The notes: a model not told the origin generated them from the sequence alone. 64,000 nt of DNA from Agrostemma githago (GCA_958450325.1 OY288243.1:37980878-38044877); one strand, 5' to 3'. Positions 47,485 to 57,778 are shown, counted from the first letter of the stretch. Made by a program: numbers and translations.

Positions 47485-50400
47485 AGATTGCATCTTGGAA
47501 CATTCGAGGTTTTAATGATCCTCTAAAACATAGTGAAGTCAAGGAGTTTTTCTCCAATAATAAGCTGGATATTCTTGGTCTTTTATAGACAAGAGTTAAG
47601 AGGAATAAAGCAACTAAACTCATTCATAATAATTTTAGGCATTTGGAGGTTCTTACTAATTATGATATGCACTATAATGGTAGGATTTGGATTATTTTTA
47701 ATCCTAATACTGTTCAGTTTGCTGATGTTACATTCTCTGATCAACATATATCTGGTAGGGTTCATCATTTTGAATCCAATACTCATTTGCAGCTAAGCAT
47801 TGTCTATGGTGCTAATGAGGCTTCAACTAGGGAGGGGTTATTGCAATCGCTTATTTCCTTAACCACTCCTATCCCTTGGCTTACTCTAGGGGATTTTAAC
47901 ATTGTTCGAAGCCCTGAGGAGAAGCTTGGTAATAACCCTTCTGCTCTTAATGATATGTTAGCTTTCAATAACTGCTTGGCTGGTTGTAAGCTAGATGACT
48001 TCAGAAGCACAGGTTGCACTATGACTTGGACGAATAAACAAGGGCCAACTTCCAGGGTTTGGTCTAAATTGGATAGGGTTCTTGTGAATCCTTCCTGGTT
48101 CAGCTGTTTTCCTACTTCATCTGCTATTATCTCAGATGCTGGAGTATCAGACCATTCTCCAGTACTAGTTACTGTGCAGAAGCAGCAAAGTAAGGGCAAT
48201 AAAGCATTCACATTCCTGAATAGCTGGATTAGTCACCCTGATTTCCTGCCTATTGTGCAGCAAGCTTGGGAGGGGAGGATTTGTGGTTCACCTATTTTTT
48301 GTCTGTTTGGCAAATTAAAGCTAGTTAAGAAGGCACTCAAGCAATTTCATATACTGAACTTCTCCAACATTACTGGTAGAGTCAAGGAGGCTAAGGCAAA
48401 ACTTATTAAATGTCAAATGCAGCTCAGAGATTTACCCTTCTCCCCTGAACTGCTATTAGAGGAGAAGGAGTTGCTTGCACATTATAAGGAAATTAAAGAA
48501 GCAGAGTTGGATATGTTAAAACAAAGAGCTAAAATTCAAGACCTTCAACTCTCAGACTGCTCTTCCAAATATTTTTATGCTAAAATTGCTGAAAGGAGGA
48601 ACCATCAGATGATTGGTGCCATTAAAGATTCTTCTGGGAAGATCCAAGAGGGTACTGCTAAAGTTGTTGAGGCTTTTCAGGATTATTATAAAGAATTACT
48701 GGGTAATAGTCACAATGTTAGATCTTTGGATCCTAAGTTAATTACTACAGGATCTTGTCTTACTTCTGACATGAGAGACAAACTACTTAATCCCATTACT
48801 ATTCAAGAAATTAAGGAAGCTGTGTTTAGTATGGATAATAATAGTAGCCCTGAATTGGATGGATTTGGAGCTGGGTTCTTTAAAGCTACCTGGAGCATCA
48901 TTGAGACTGTCTTTTGTTCAGCTGTTCTTAACTTCTTTCAGAAAGGGAATATGTCGAAGCAGGCTAATTCGACATTGATTACTCTGATTCCAAAAAAACA
49001 AGATGCAGGTTCAGTTATGGATTTTAGGCCTATTTCATGTTGTACAGTTTTTTACAAAACTGTTAGCAAGATTATCTCTAACAGGCTTAGACCTGTTCTA
49101 CCTTTTCTCATTGGTGAAGAACAGGCTGCATTCATTAAAGGAAGGAGCTTATTTGAAAATACTCTCCTCTCTCAAACCCTGGTCAAAGGATACACAAGGA
49201 AGTTCTTAACCTCTAGGTGTATGATCAAGGTTGATATTAGGAAGGCGTTTGACTCCTTACAGTGGAGTTTCCTTTCTGACCTTTTGCAATTATTGGGGTT
49301 TCCCTCTCTTTTTGTTACTTGGATTATGGGATGCATTACTAACCCTTGGTACTCCTTTAAATTGAATGGACAAATTCATGGTTTTTTTCAAGGGAAAAGT
49401 GGTATTAGGCAAGGGGATCCCCTTTCTCCCTTTCTTTTTGTCCTAAGTATGGAAGTTCTTTCAAGAGCCTTACGTGATATGGGTGAAAATGATCTATTCT
49501 CTTATCATCCCAAGTGCTGCAGAATCAAACTCAATCACTTAATATTTGCTGATGACCTTATGATATTCAGTAGAGGGGATGTTCCTTCTGTCATTGCCAT
49601 TAAAACTAATCTGGATTGGTTTGGTGAATGCTCTGGTTTGAAGGCAAATCTTGATAAAACCAACATTTATTTGGGTGGGACAAGTTCTGAAGTTCAGGAA
49701 AGTATATTGGTTAATACTAGGTTTGCAGCAGGTGTATTTCCCTTCAGATACTTGGGAATACCACTGAATGATGCTACAATTAAATCTGCAATGTTTGATC
49801 CTCTAATTGTTAAGATTCAAAATTCTATTAGGCATTGGACAACACAATTACTTTCTTATGCTGGCAAAGCTCAGCTAATAAACTCTGTAGTGTTTGGGTT
49901 GCAAAACTTTTGGTGCTCTAGCATCCTTCTTCCTAAGGGGGTTGTTAAATCCATCAACAAGATTTGTAAGGATTTTTTTGGGGTATTATGCCAGGATCAA
50001 GAAGACTCACCTTTCAGAAATGGTCTAATATTTGTCAGCCATGGTCTTCTGGAGGATTTGGTATAAAATCTCTTGAGAATTGGAATAAAGCTCTCCTCGC
50101 AAAATGGCTCTGGCAGCTTTCTGCAAATGTAGGAAGCATCTGGATCAGATGGTGCAAAGAGTATATCACTCAGAATGATTCAGTTTGGTCCATTATTAAG
50201 AAAGAATACTTCTCTTCTGGTCTTAAACATATACTGCAGGTTCGAGATGTTGTAATTGATCAGTGTGAAACTGCTGAAGTTGCTGCTGCTGTGGTTGATT
50301 CATGGGCAATCGGAGGAAAATTTAGGGTCTCTAAGGCTTATGAATTCTTTCATTCTACTAGGCCTGCTCCTTTGTACAAAGGTCTTCTATCACCTATTTT

Positions 50401-50875
50401 GGTGCCAAGGCATAAGATCATTTTGTCTATGGCTATTCAAAACAAATTAGCAACTCTTGATAAGATTCAAGAACGAGGGTTTCACTTAGCAAACAGATGT
50501 GTGCTGTGTTGGACGCAGGAGGAAGATATCAAGCATCTGTTTTTTAAATGTAACTACTCTAAGAATGTTTGGGTGAGGATCCAACACTGGCTTGGCATTA
50601 TGCTTCCGACTGATGGTCTCTTCACGGTCTTGAAGTGGAATGCTATGAGATGTAAATCGAAGCACTGGAAAGCTGGCTGGCTTCAGGCAAGTATTGCTGC
50701 AGCGGTTTATCTCATTTGGAAGGAGAGAAATGCTCGGGTTTTTGGCAACACTACTATGGATGAAGATGCGTTATGTTCTCACTTAAAATTCATCATCAAA
50801 GCTAGGATTTCATTGTACAAAGACAATCCTAAATATGCTAGGATTATAGAGTTCTTGTATAGCAACAAAAATTAG
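47481..50875 (+). pseudogene. LINE ORF2 with nonsense codon and one-base deletion
   Basis: It starts with ATG overlapping the ORF1 stop. TAG at 47586-47588 replaces the catalytic Glu codon of the LETR motif (GLL-stop-TRVK; GAG to TAG). The frame then stays open through LGDFNIV, SDHSP, RPISCCTVFYKTVSK, RKAFDSLQW and FADDLMIF. A run of seven T at about 49973-49979 lacks one T compared with sisters (CKDFFWG), shifting the frame; the rest, with zf-RVT CVLC...IKHLFFKC, reads from about 49988 to 50875. A Pro-Glu-Leu-Asp version (SSPELDGF) also replaces the usual SSPGIDGF. Confidence 0.92.
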
Positions 50876-50900
50876 TGTGATAGTCTTTTTGCAACTTGTA

Positions 50901-50935
50901 ATTTCATTACATTAATGAAATGATGATCTTTTTGC
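50901..50935 (+). promoter_or_regulatory. L1g 3'-terminal hairpin
   Basis: ATTTCATT (50901-50908) pairs perfectly with AATGAAAT (50914-50921) around a five-base loop, followed by GATGATCTTTTTGCA. Confidence 0.6.
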
Positions 50936-50975
50936 AAAAAAAAAAAAAAAAAAAAAAATAATAATAATAATAATA
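50936..50975 (+). repeat. L1g A-tail and short (TAA)6
   Basis: About 23 A followed by six TAA units, ending at the 5' end of L1h. With 16590-16606 it is one of the two shortest arrays between elements. Confidence 0.96.
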
Positions 50976-51053
50976 GCGAAGAGTGAGAAAGAGTTTCTCT
51001 CTCTAGGTTGTTACTCTCTCTGGCGATTCTGTTATTCCTCGAGCTTCTCAGCC

Positions 51054-52580
51054 ATGGCTTCCACAGCGAAGCGCGGTCCAGGGAGGCCTCCAAAGAAAGC
51101 CAAGCAATCTCTCCCCCCACCGAACGGAGGGGATCAAGAGGTTGAAGACGATTCGCAGGAGCGATTGATTGACCAGGGTTCTTCGCACCAAATCTCGCTA
51201 AATGAAGTAATTCTTACTGCCATGAATTCAGCTGGTAAAACCTCGAATCTTAACTCTAATTCTGCTCCCCCTAATCAGCTGATTAATAATTTGGAAGGTT
51301 TGTCTGATAATAATAAACTTGTTGATAAACCCCCTGTATCTGCGCAACCGAAATGGTCTAATGTTGTTACAAATCATAAGCATATGGGTATGTCCTTACC
51401 TTTCTTTAAAGATGTTGTTGATTGCTCTGAGATCAACATAGAACTATGTGATTTTGAGGATGAATTGAAGATTTGGGAGTTTACGCTTATGGGCAACGTC
51501 ATAGGGTCTAAACCCTCTTTACAGCAAATAAGGAAATTTGTTTCCGAAAAGTGGGGGTCATTAGCATCTCCTGTGGTACAGTACTTCAAAAAAGGCTGGT
51601 TCTCGTTTCGATTTGAGTCTAGAGAAGCCATGGAAAGGGTTTTAGGAGGAGGACCGTGGAATTTAGGGATTTACACTCTAATTCTAAAAGAATGGTCACC
51701 ATCTTTTTCTGCAACCATGGAGAGACTGACCTGTGTTCCAATTTGGGTCTTATTTCCTGATCTGGATCCATTCTTATGGTCAGAAGTGGTGCTGGGCAAG
51801 CTAGCTAGCAAAATTGGAAAGCCTCTTTGTGCAGATCTAGCTACCACCTCCAAGACTAAACTTTCCTTTGCTAGAGTTCTAATCGAGGCTGATATTTCTC
51901 AACCTCTCCCTGAGCAGGTGATTATTAATACTCCCTATAATGATCTCTCTGTTCAGAAGATTCAATATGAGTGGATCCCTTACTATTGTAAGGGATGTGG
52001 CAAATTGGGGCATACTATTGCCAATTGCAAATGGGAGAAGAAGAAAAGTGCAGCTGCTAAGAAGCTGGAAGAGGTTAATGTGCATCTTTCAGAGCCAGTT
52101 GAGGCATTTAAACCCTCAACTGGGGCAGTGATAAACTCTCCCAAGGAGCTAGGTGGTACCTCAGAGCGCTTAGGGGAGGTGAGTATGCCAGAGGTAGAGT
52201 GTGAAGGCTCCTTTCCTGGTGAAAATCCCCCTGAGTCTGCTGCTGTAAAGCACTCAGGATGCTCCTCTGAACAAGATGATTTTATGCTTGTGTCTAAAAG
52301 GAACTCTTCTTCCATTAAGACTAAACCAACCCTGGAAGTTGAGCCAATTATTCTGGCCAACAAATTTCAGCTATTTGACAAGGAATGTGAAGTGGGACTA
52401 GGTGGTACCTCAGAACAACCAGGGGAGATGAGTAAGCCAGAGGTGGAGGAGTCCTTGCCTGGTGGAAAACCCCCTGAGTTAGTTGCTGTAATGCACTCAG
52501 GAAGTCCCAAGGAGCAGGTAACAGTTTTATGTGGAGGATTGGGGGATGAAAGAGTCCCTCCTGACAAAATAACCACATGA
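51054..52580 (+). CDS. LINE ORF1: AT-hook-like N-terminus, DUF4283-like, CCHC
   Basis: This 508-aa protein starts MASTAKRGPGRPPKKAKQ at the first ATG of the element; residues 6-15 form an AT-hook-type motif. A conserved helix ISLNEVILTAMNSAGK follows. The DUF4283-like domain includes KGWFSFRFESREAM, LGGGPWNLG and WVLFPDLDPFLWSE. The knuckle CKGCGKLGHTIANC is near residue 312. The C-terminal third contains an internal duplication (LGGTSE...PEVE...PPE...HSG, twice) and ends VPPDKITT. The stop overlaps ORF2 as ATGA (52577-52580). No lesion is visible. Confidence 0.94.
   Translation: MASTAKRGPGRPPKKAKQSLPPPNGGDQEVEDDSQERLIDQGSSHQISLNEVILTAMNSAGKTSNLNSNSAPPNQLINNLEGLSDNNKLVDKPPVSAQPKWSNVVTNHKHMGMSLPFFKDVVDCSEINIELCDFEDELKIWEFTLMGNVIGSKPSLQQIRKFVSEKWGSLASPVVQYFKKGWFSFRFESREAMERVLGGGPWNLGIYTLILKEWSPSFSATMERLTCVPIWVLFPDLDPFLWSEVVLGKLASKIGKPLCADLATTSKTKLSFARVLIEADISQPLPEQVIINTPYNDLSVQKIQYEWIPYYCKGCGKLGHTIANCKWEKKKSAAAKKLEEVNVHLSEPVEAFKPSTGAVINSPKELGGTSERLGEVSMPEVECEGSFPGENPPESAAVKHSGCSSEQDDFMLVSKRNSSSIKTKPTLEVEPIILANKFQLFDKECEVGLGGTSEQPGEMSKPEVEESLPGGKPPELVAVMHSGSPKEQVTVLCGGLGDERVPPDKITT
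52146..52502 (+). repeat. Internal duplication in L1h ORF1
   Basis: Two in-frame blocks, about 52146-52262 and 52397-52502, share CTAGGTGGTACCTCAGA, GCCAGAGGT and CACTCAGGA with about 80 percent identity by eye. L1a ORF1 also shows GAGCTAGGTGGTACC at about 420 and 687, so the duplication predates the split of these copies. Confidence 0.85.
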
Positions 52581-55500
52581 AAATTGCTGCCTGGAATGTT
52601 AGGGGTTTTAATCACCCCACAAAACATAGTGAAGTCTCTAATTTTTTCGCTCAGAATAAGTTGGATGTGCTGGCTATTTTAGAAACTAGAGTGAAGTTTG
52701 AAGGTTTAAGCAAGATCTACAGGAAATGGTTCAATGCTTGGAATTTAGTTCATAACTATGATTATCATCATAATGGAAGAATCTGGATATTATACAATCC
52801 CTCCACAGTTGCTTTCTCTCTTCTTCATAAATCTGATCAAGTCATCTCTGGTTCTCTTCATCACTTTTTAACCAATAACAAGATTCAAATTAGTATGGTC
52901 TATGGGCTTAATGAAGGAGGGGATAGAGTTACCCTCTGGAGTGATCTTATTGGCATCTCTACTACTGAGCCTTGGTTGGTGCTTGGTGATTTTAATATTG
53001 TAAGGAATCATGATGAGAAAGTGGGATTATCACCCCCTAGCTTCAATGATATGTGGGACTTTAATAATTGCCTTCTCTCTTGTCAGTTGGATGATCTTAC
53101 TAGTTCAGGTTGCTCCCTTACCTGGACTAACAAAAGGGATCCATCTCAAAGAATCTGGTCTAAATTAGATAGAGCTTTGCGCAACCCTGCTTGGCAGTCT
53201 CTTTTCCCTTCTGCAACTACTGTTTTCTGTGAGTCTGGTGTCTCAGATCATTCTCCTATTTTCATTACTACTTCAGGTGATCATGGCTTTAAGAGAAGAT
53301 TCCTATTCCTCAATAGTTGGACTTCTCATTCCTCTTACTCTAGTGTGGTTTCTCAGGCTTGGAGTCAGACTGTGGCAGGCTCCCCTATTTTTTGTCTGTT
53401 TCAAAAACTCAAGAATGTAAAGAAAGGTCTCTCACTTCTTCATAGGAACAATTTCTCTCATTTGTCTGATCAGGTTATTCAAGCTAAACAGGCCTTGACT
53501 GCTTGTCAAAAGCTTCTTCAGAATGATCCTTTTTCCTCCTCACTTATTGCCCAGGAAAAGGAGTTTCTTTACAGATTTAATAATCTCAAAGCAGCTGAGC
53601 TTACTATGCTACATCCACGAGCTAAAGTTAAGCATCTACAACTTTCTGATTGCTCATCTAAATATTTCTTTTCTAAAATAGCTGAGAGAAGGAAGTTGCA
53701 AATTATTTGCTCTATTTTGGATGTTCAAGGGAATCTTCATACTGGTTTACCTGCAGTTTCTACTGCTTTTCAAGGTTATTACCAGACTCTCTTGGGCCAA
53801 GAAACCTCCCTCTCTGGAGTGTTTCCCACAACCCCTTTGTCCTTAGGGGAGGAAACTATTACTGCCCTCACTAGTCCTATTACTTTGGAGGAAATTAAAT
53901 CTATAGTTTTTGGTATGGATGCTAATAGTAGCCCTGGTATTGATGGCTTTTCAGCAGGGTTTTTCAAGTCCTCCTGGAATACGGTGGGAAATGATTTTTG
54001 TAAGGCTGTTCTCAGCTATTTCAGGTCTTGTAAGATGCCTAAACAGGCTAATTCTACCCTTATTACTCTCATTCCTAAAAAGATAAATGCTAATGCTGTT
54101 CAGGATTTCCGTCCTATTTCTTGTTGTACTGTGTTCTATAAAACAGTTACTAAGATCTTGGCTAATAGATTAAGGTCTGTTCTGCCAGTTATTATTGGTG
54201 AAGAGCAGGCTGCTTTCATAGCTGGTAGAAGTATTTTTGATAACACTTTGCTGTCCCAAGCTCTTGTTAAGTGCTATAATAGAAAATTTCTTACTCCTAG
54301 GTGTTTGGTGAAAGTGGATATAAGGAAAGCTTTTGATTCACTCCAATGGGATTTTATTTCTCAAATGCTTACCCATCTTGGTCTTCCTGATCAATTTGTA
54401 AGGTGGATTATGGGTTGTGTTTGTAGCCCTTGGTATTCCTTTAATCTCAATGGGGAGGTGTCTGGTTTTTTTCAAGGCAGAAGGGGTATTAGGCAGGGGG
54501 ATCCCTTATCCCCTTATATTTTTGTGATGAGCATGGAAATTTTATCTCAAGCTTTGAGGAAGATATGCTCTTTGCCTAATGTTTCTTTTCATCCTAAGTG
54601 TGGAAAAATAAATCTTACACATCTCACCTTTGCTGATGACCTGATGATTTTTACTAGGGGTGATCTTCCATCAATTCGGGCAGTCAAAGAGACCCTGGAT
54701 TCTTTTGGTGCTTTGTCTGGATTAGTTGCTAATGTGGATAAGACCTCCATCTACTTTGGAGGTGTGCATAAAGAAGTTAAAAGCATGATTTTGGCTCAGT
54801 CTGGATTCTCTGAGGGCAAATTTCCTTTTAGATATTTGGGGATTCCTCTCACAGATGCTAGGCTGAGTATGGATATGTTTAGCTCTCTCATTTTAAAAAT
54901 TCAACATTCTGTGGGACATTGGTCTAATCAATTCCTTTCTTATGCTGGTAAAGCTCAGTTACTCAATTCTGTCATCTTTGGACTTGACAATTTTTGGTGC
55001 TCAAGCTTACTGCTCCCTAAAGGGGTTATCAAGCTGATTAATAAAATTTGCAAAGATTTCTTCTGGGGCATTCAAGATGGTAAGAGAAGGCTCATATTCA
55101 AGAAGTGGAGGGACATTTGTTCTCCTTGGGATTCAGGGGGTTTTGGTATTAAGGATATTAGAGACTGGAACTTAGCCCTCATGTCTAAATGGATATGGGT
55201 CCTATCTAATAATCCTAGCTCTCTTTGGTCCTCTTGGTGTCATAGATATATCCTTCATTCTGAGAATATTTGGAGTATTGGTTCTAAAGAATTTTTTCCT
55301 GCTGGGTTGAAAAATATCATTACAGTTAGGAACATTCTGATGGAGAACTGTGGGTCGGCTACTGATGTTCAGAACTTGCTGCAGAGTTGTGTTGCAGGTG
55401 GGAAATTCCAGGTTCATAAAGTTTACCTATTTCTTAGAAAGGCTGCTCCGGCACCATGGCATTCCTTCTTCAACAATAGCATCTTTCATCCGAGTCACAA

Positions 55501-55948
55501 AGTGATTATGTCAATGGCAGTACAAGATCAGCTCCCTACAGTTGATCAATATCAAAAAAGAGGTTTTCAAATGGCAAATAGATGTAGTCTATGTTATCAG
55601 GATGTTGAGTCTGGGAATCATCTATTCTTCAGCTGCTCGTACAGTCGACAAGTCTGGATGACTGTCCAAAGGTGGATTGATGTGCAAGGAATGGGCTATC
55701 TTCTCAAGTCTTGTGTTAAATGGAGTAGGGATCTCAGACATAAGAAGCATTGGAAGAATGCTTGGATTCGGGTGAGTATTGCTGCTACAGTTTACTACTT
55801 GTGGAAGGAAAGAAACAAGAGAGTCTTTACTGAGAAGGAGGCTACTTGTGATTCCTTGGTTGCTAATATCAAATTTTTGGTTCATACTAGATTCTTATGT
55901 AAAGATGGTAATCCTAAGTACTCTAGGATTTTAGGTGAAATGGCTTGA
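52577..55948 (+). CDS. LINE ORF2: endonuclease, reverse transcriptase, zf-RVT
   Basis: The 1123-aa frame is intact. Endonuclease: WNVRGFN, ILETRVK, HNGRIWILYN, LGDFNIV and GVSDHSP. Reverse transcriptase: FRPISCCTVFYKTVTK, VDIRKAFDSLQW, RRGIRQGDPLSPYIF and catalytic FADDLMIF near residue 685. The zf-RVT knuckle is CSLC...GNHLFFSC. The start overlaps the ORF1 stop. About 40 percent of residues differ from L1a in the first 150 by eye, so the two are old relatives and independent insertions. Confidence 0.95.
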   Translation: MKIAAWNVRGFNHPTKHSEVSNFFAQNKLDVLAILETRVKFEGLSKIYRKWFNAWNLVHNYDYHHNGRIWILYNPSTVAFSLLHKSDQVISGSLHHFLTNNKIQISMVYGLNEGGDRVTLWSDLIGISTTEPWLVLGDFNIVRNHDEKVGLSPPSFNDMWDFNNCLLSCQLDDLTSSGCSLTWTNKRDPSQRIWSKLDRALRNPAWQSLFPSATTVFCESGVSDHSPIFITTSGDHGFKRRFLFLNSWTSHSSYSSVVSQAWSQTVAGSPIFCLFQKLKNVKKGLSLLHRNNFSHLSDQVIQAKQALTACQKLLQNDPFSSSLIAQEKEFLYRFNNLKAAELTMLHPRAKVKHLQLSDCSSKYFFSKIAERRKLQIICSILDVQGNLHTGLPAVSTAFQGYYQTLLGQETSLSGVFPTTPLSLGEETITALTSPITLEEIKSIVFGMDANSSPGIDGFSAGFFKSSWNTVGNDFCKAVLSYFRSCKMPKQANSTLITLIPKKINANAVQDFRPISCCTVFYKTVTKILANRLRSVLPVIIGEEQAAFIAGRSIFDNTLLSQALVKCYNRKFLTPRCLVKVDIRKAFDSLQWDFISQMLTHLGLPDQFVRWIMGCVCSPWYSFNLNGEVSGFFQGRRGIRQGDPLSPYIFVMSMEILSQALRKICSLPNVSFHPKCGKINLTHLTFADDLMIFTRGDLPSIRAVKETLDSFGALSGLVANVDKTSIYFGGVHKEVKSMILAQSGFSEGKFPFRYLGIPLTDARLSMDMFSSLILKIQHSVGHWSNQFLSYAGKAQLLNSVIFGLDNFWCSSLLLPKGVIKLINKICKDFFWGIQDGKRRLIFKKWRDICSPWDSGGFGIKDIRDWNLALMSKWIWVLSNNPSSLWSSWCHRYILHSENIWSIGSKEFFPAGLKNIITVRNILMENCGSATDVQNLLQSCVAGGKFQVHKVYLFLRKAAPAPWHSFFNNSIFHPSHKVIMSMAVQDQLPTVDQYQKRGFQMANRCSLCYQDVESGNHLFFSCSYSRQVWMTVQRWIDVQGMGYLLKSCVKWSRDLRHKKHWKNAWIRVSIAATVYYLWKERNKRVFTEKEATCDSLVANIKFLVHTRFLCKDGNPKYSRILGEMA

Positions 55949-55984
55949 TGTGATCTAGTGTGTTAGTCTTTTTGCAACTTTGTA

Positions 55985-56021
55985 ATTTCCTTCATATTGA
56001 ATGAAATGATGATTTTTTGCA
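55985..56021 (+). promoter_or_regulatory. L1h 3'-terminal hairpin
   Basis: ATTTC (55985-55989) pairs with GAAAT (56003-56007), and after one mismatch TTCA (55991-55994) pairs with TGAA (55998-56001). It is followed by GATGATTTTTTGCA. Confidence 0.6.
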
Positions 56022-56062
56022 AAATAATAATAATAATAATAATAATATACATATATAATCAA
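56022..56062 (+). repeat. (TAA)8 and AT-rich join to Ogre-like LTR
   Basis: Eight TAA units then TATACATATATAATC, continuing into the LTR sequence AAAAAAGAGAAAGGAG. The corresponding left junction at 4549 lacks the TATACATATA. Confidence 0.93.
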
Positions 56063-56874
56063 AAAAGAGAAAGGAGAAAGGAGATGTCGGGATTTGAATT
56101 ACACCCTCAACCTACATGCTTAAATGGCCTCGGAAACGAACTCGTAATAGCGACGGGAGCGCGGGAGTGTCGAGATATGTAAGTAGAGTTATGGTGTATG
56201 TGTCTTTGACGAGTTTTGATCTCGGGAATTTGAATGTATATATGTGTGTAGATGGATGATTGAAAGGTGGTGAAGTTGTAGTGTAAAGTTGCAAAATGGG
56301 ATGATTAGGGTTGAAGAAAAACCTTGTGAAATGGCTTAGGGTGACGGGGTATTTATAGAACAAATACCCCGGTTTAGGGCCACTCGATCGAGTGGAGCGT
56401 GTGTACTCGATTGAGTGCCCGGTTCGAGTCCGGTTCGGCTGGTTTACTGCTTTACTCGACCGAGTGGGTATGAACCACTCGATCGAGTGGCTAAAAACGT
56501 AGGGAGTGTTTTTAGGAAAGATTTGTTGCCTTTTTTGAATGAGATTTGTTTGTTGGACAAGCTTCTAGAAGCAAACTTGGCTGTTTTTTGTGTCGGATTC
56601 GTCTTTGACCGGGTTTTGACCCGGTCGCCAAAAGACGGTTTTATTTCCGGTGTCGGTTTTGACCCAAATTAGTCTCATTTTATTGGAAACGACCCACTGG
56701 GCCTGAATTTGAGGTCGGTTTTGAGAGATTTGCACACCGCTAAATGCCCACGTCGGATACTATTGATTCTGAGTCCGTATTCGAGCGTATTAAGTCACGT
56801 TAGCGTCCGATCATCGTCGGGTGTTTTGTCGGGAAATGCTATAGACACTAGCAGGCAAAATGCAGGTGTCTACA
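56063..56874 (-). repeat. Ogre-like 5' LTR, outer half
   Basis: Read on the minus strand it begins TGTAGACACC at 56874 and matches 4550-5366. The base after it (56875, AGTATG) belongs to a LINE coding region, so 56874/56875 is the true insertion boundary of the Ogre-like element. The inner half of this LTR resumes at about 12788. Confidence 0.85.
56350..56358 (-). promoter_or_regulatory. Putative TATA box of Ogre-like 5' LTR
   Basis: The minus strand reads CTATAAATACCCC, the same as at 4842-4850. A transcript started here would run into the nested (TAA)n train within about 300 bases. Confidence 0.5.
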
Positions 56875-57587
56875 AGTATGAACCGCCGACGGATGTGGGA
56901 TGGGGATGGAGGCAGATTTGCAAGGTTAAAGAAATACTCAAAAGTGGCTACGAAGGAGGAGAGTGGAATGAAAACAAGCAGTATACGACAGCCAAGGGTT
57001 ATAATTGGATCAGAGATAGGGAGACAGAAGTGGATTGGTATAGGCTAGTGTGGAATAAATGGACTATACCGAAACATAGATTTATTCCGTGGATGTACCA
57101 GCACTATGCAATGATCTTGAAGGCCAAACTTTTCGGACTTAACTTGATCTCTGACGATCTTTGTTGTATTTGCCGCGATAAACCGGAAGATAGGAGTCAT
57201 CTGTTTTGGGATTGTGAATATAGCAGCAAAGTGTTGAAGAGCGTGGGGGTTTGGTTGGAACACGATTTCAGCAAGACCCTCACCACCGTGCAACGAGATG
57301 GGATGAAGGGAAGCCGGCTACAACGAGCAGTGATTAACAATGTGATGAATGCTTCCATTTACTATATTTGGAAGCAAAGAAACAAATGCAGGATGGAAGA
57401 ATTTTTACTTAGACCGCTTGTAGTTAGTATGAACATTATTATAGAACTGAAAATGTTTTTTAATAGTGTTCAGAAAGGGAAGCTCACCAATAGAGATGAT
57501 AAGTTCATCTCTAGAATGATGGTCACATAATGTATATTTGATTGATTCTTTGATTAATATACACCTTACACTTTCCCAAAAAAAAAT
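56875..57587 (+). mobile_element. L1i: LINE fragment split by the Ogre-like insertion
   Basis: It holds the 3' end of an L1-clade element of another subfamily, with a 3' UTR of about 45 bases and a nine-A tail, without (TAA)n. The 5' remainder should be left of the window, on the far side of the Ogre-like element. Confidence 0.85.
56877..57530 (+). pseudogene. LINE ORF2 C-terminus with zf-RVT knuckle
   Basis: The open frame gives about 217 residues: WIRDRETEVDWYRLVWNK, IPKHRFIPWMYQHYA, the knuckle CCICRDKPEDRSHLFWDC and IYYIWKQRNKCRMEE. The apparent longer frame that starts at 56709 lies in LTR sequence and is not part of the gene. It is truncated on the left by the LTR boundary. Confidence 0.85.
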
Positions 57588-57778
57588 GCTTATTGACTCG
57601 TTAGGCTCATAGGTTAAAAAATTTCGAATGCGCAAGAATCCATTCGATTTTGCTTTGCGGATGTTCATTTGTTTTTGCCTTCAGAATGCATAGTGACTCG
57701 TTAGGCTCATAGGTAAAAAGTTTCTGAATGCGCGAGAATCCATTTGATTTTGCTTTGCGGATGTTCATTTGTTTTTTT
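57588..57778 (+). repeat. Two tandem copies of about 96 bp
   Basis: Copies at about 57588-57684 and 57686-57778 share GACTCGTTAGGCTCATAGGT and TTTGCTTTGCGGATGTTCAT with several substitutions. A third, partial copy (GCAGATGTTCATTTG) follows at about 57800. No gene is seen. Confidence 0.88.

Larger units (their letters stand above)
45944..50935 (+). mobile_element. L1g: full-length LINE with damaged ORFs
   Basis: A 5' leader of about 73 bases (AGTGAGAGAAAACTTTCTCT CTCTAGG in order) matches that of L1h, so this is the natural 5' end. It is followed by ORF1, ORF2, 3' UTR, hairpin and TTGCA. It has one frameshift in ORF1 and one nonsense codon plus one frameshift in ORF2. Confidence 0.93.
50976..56021 (+). 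mobile_element. L1h: full-length LINE with both ORFs open
   Basis: A 5' leader of about 78 bases shares GTGAGA and TTTCTCTCTCTAGG with L1g. Intact ORF1 and ORF2 follow, then a short 3' UTR with hairpin and TTGCA. The A-tail is only four bases before (TAA)8. This is the best candidate here for a currently mobile copy. Confidence 0.95.

Noticed and set aside
56709..56876. Start of the 273-aa frame at 56709
   Set aside because: The first 55 codons lie in LTR sequence; only the part from 56877 is LINE coding sequence.
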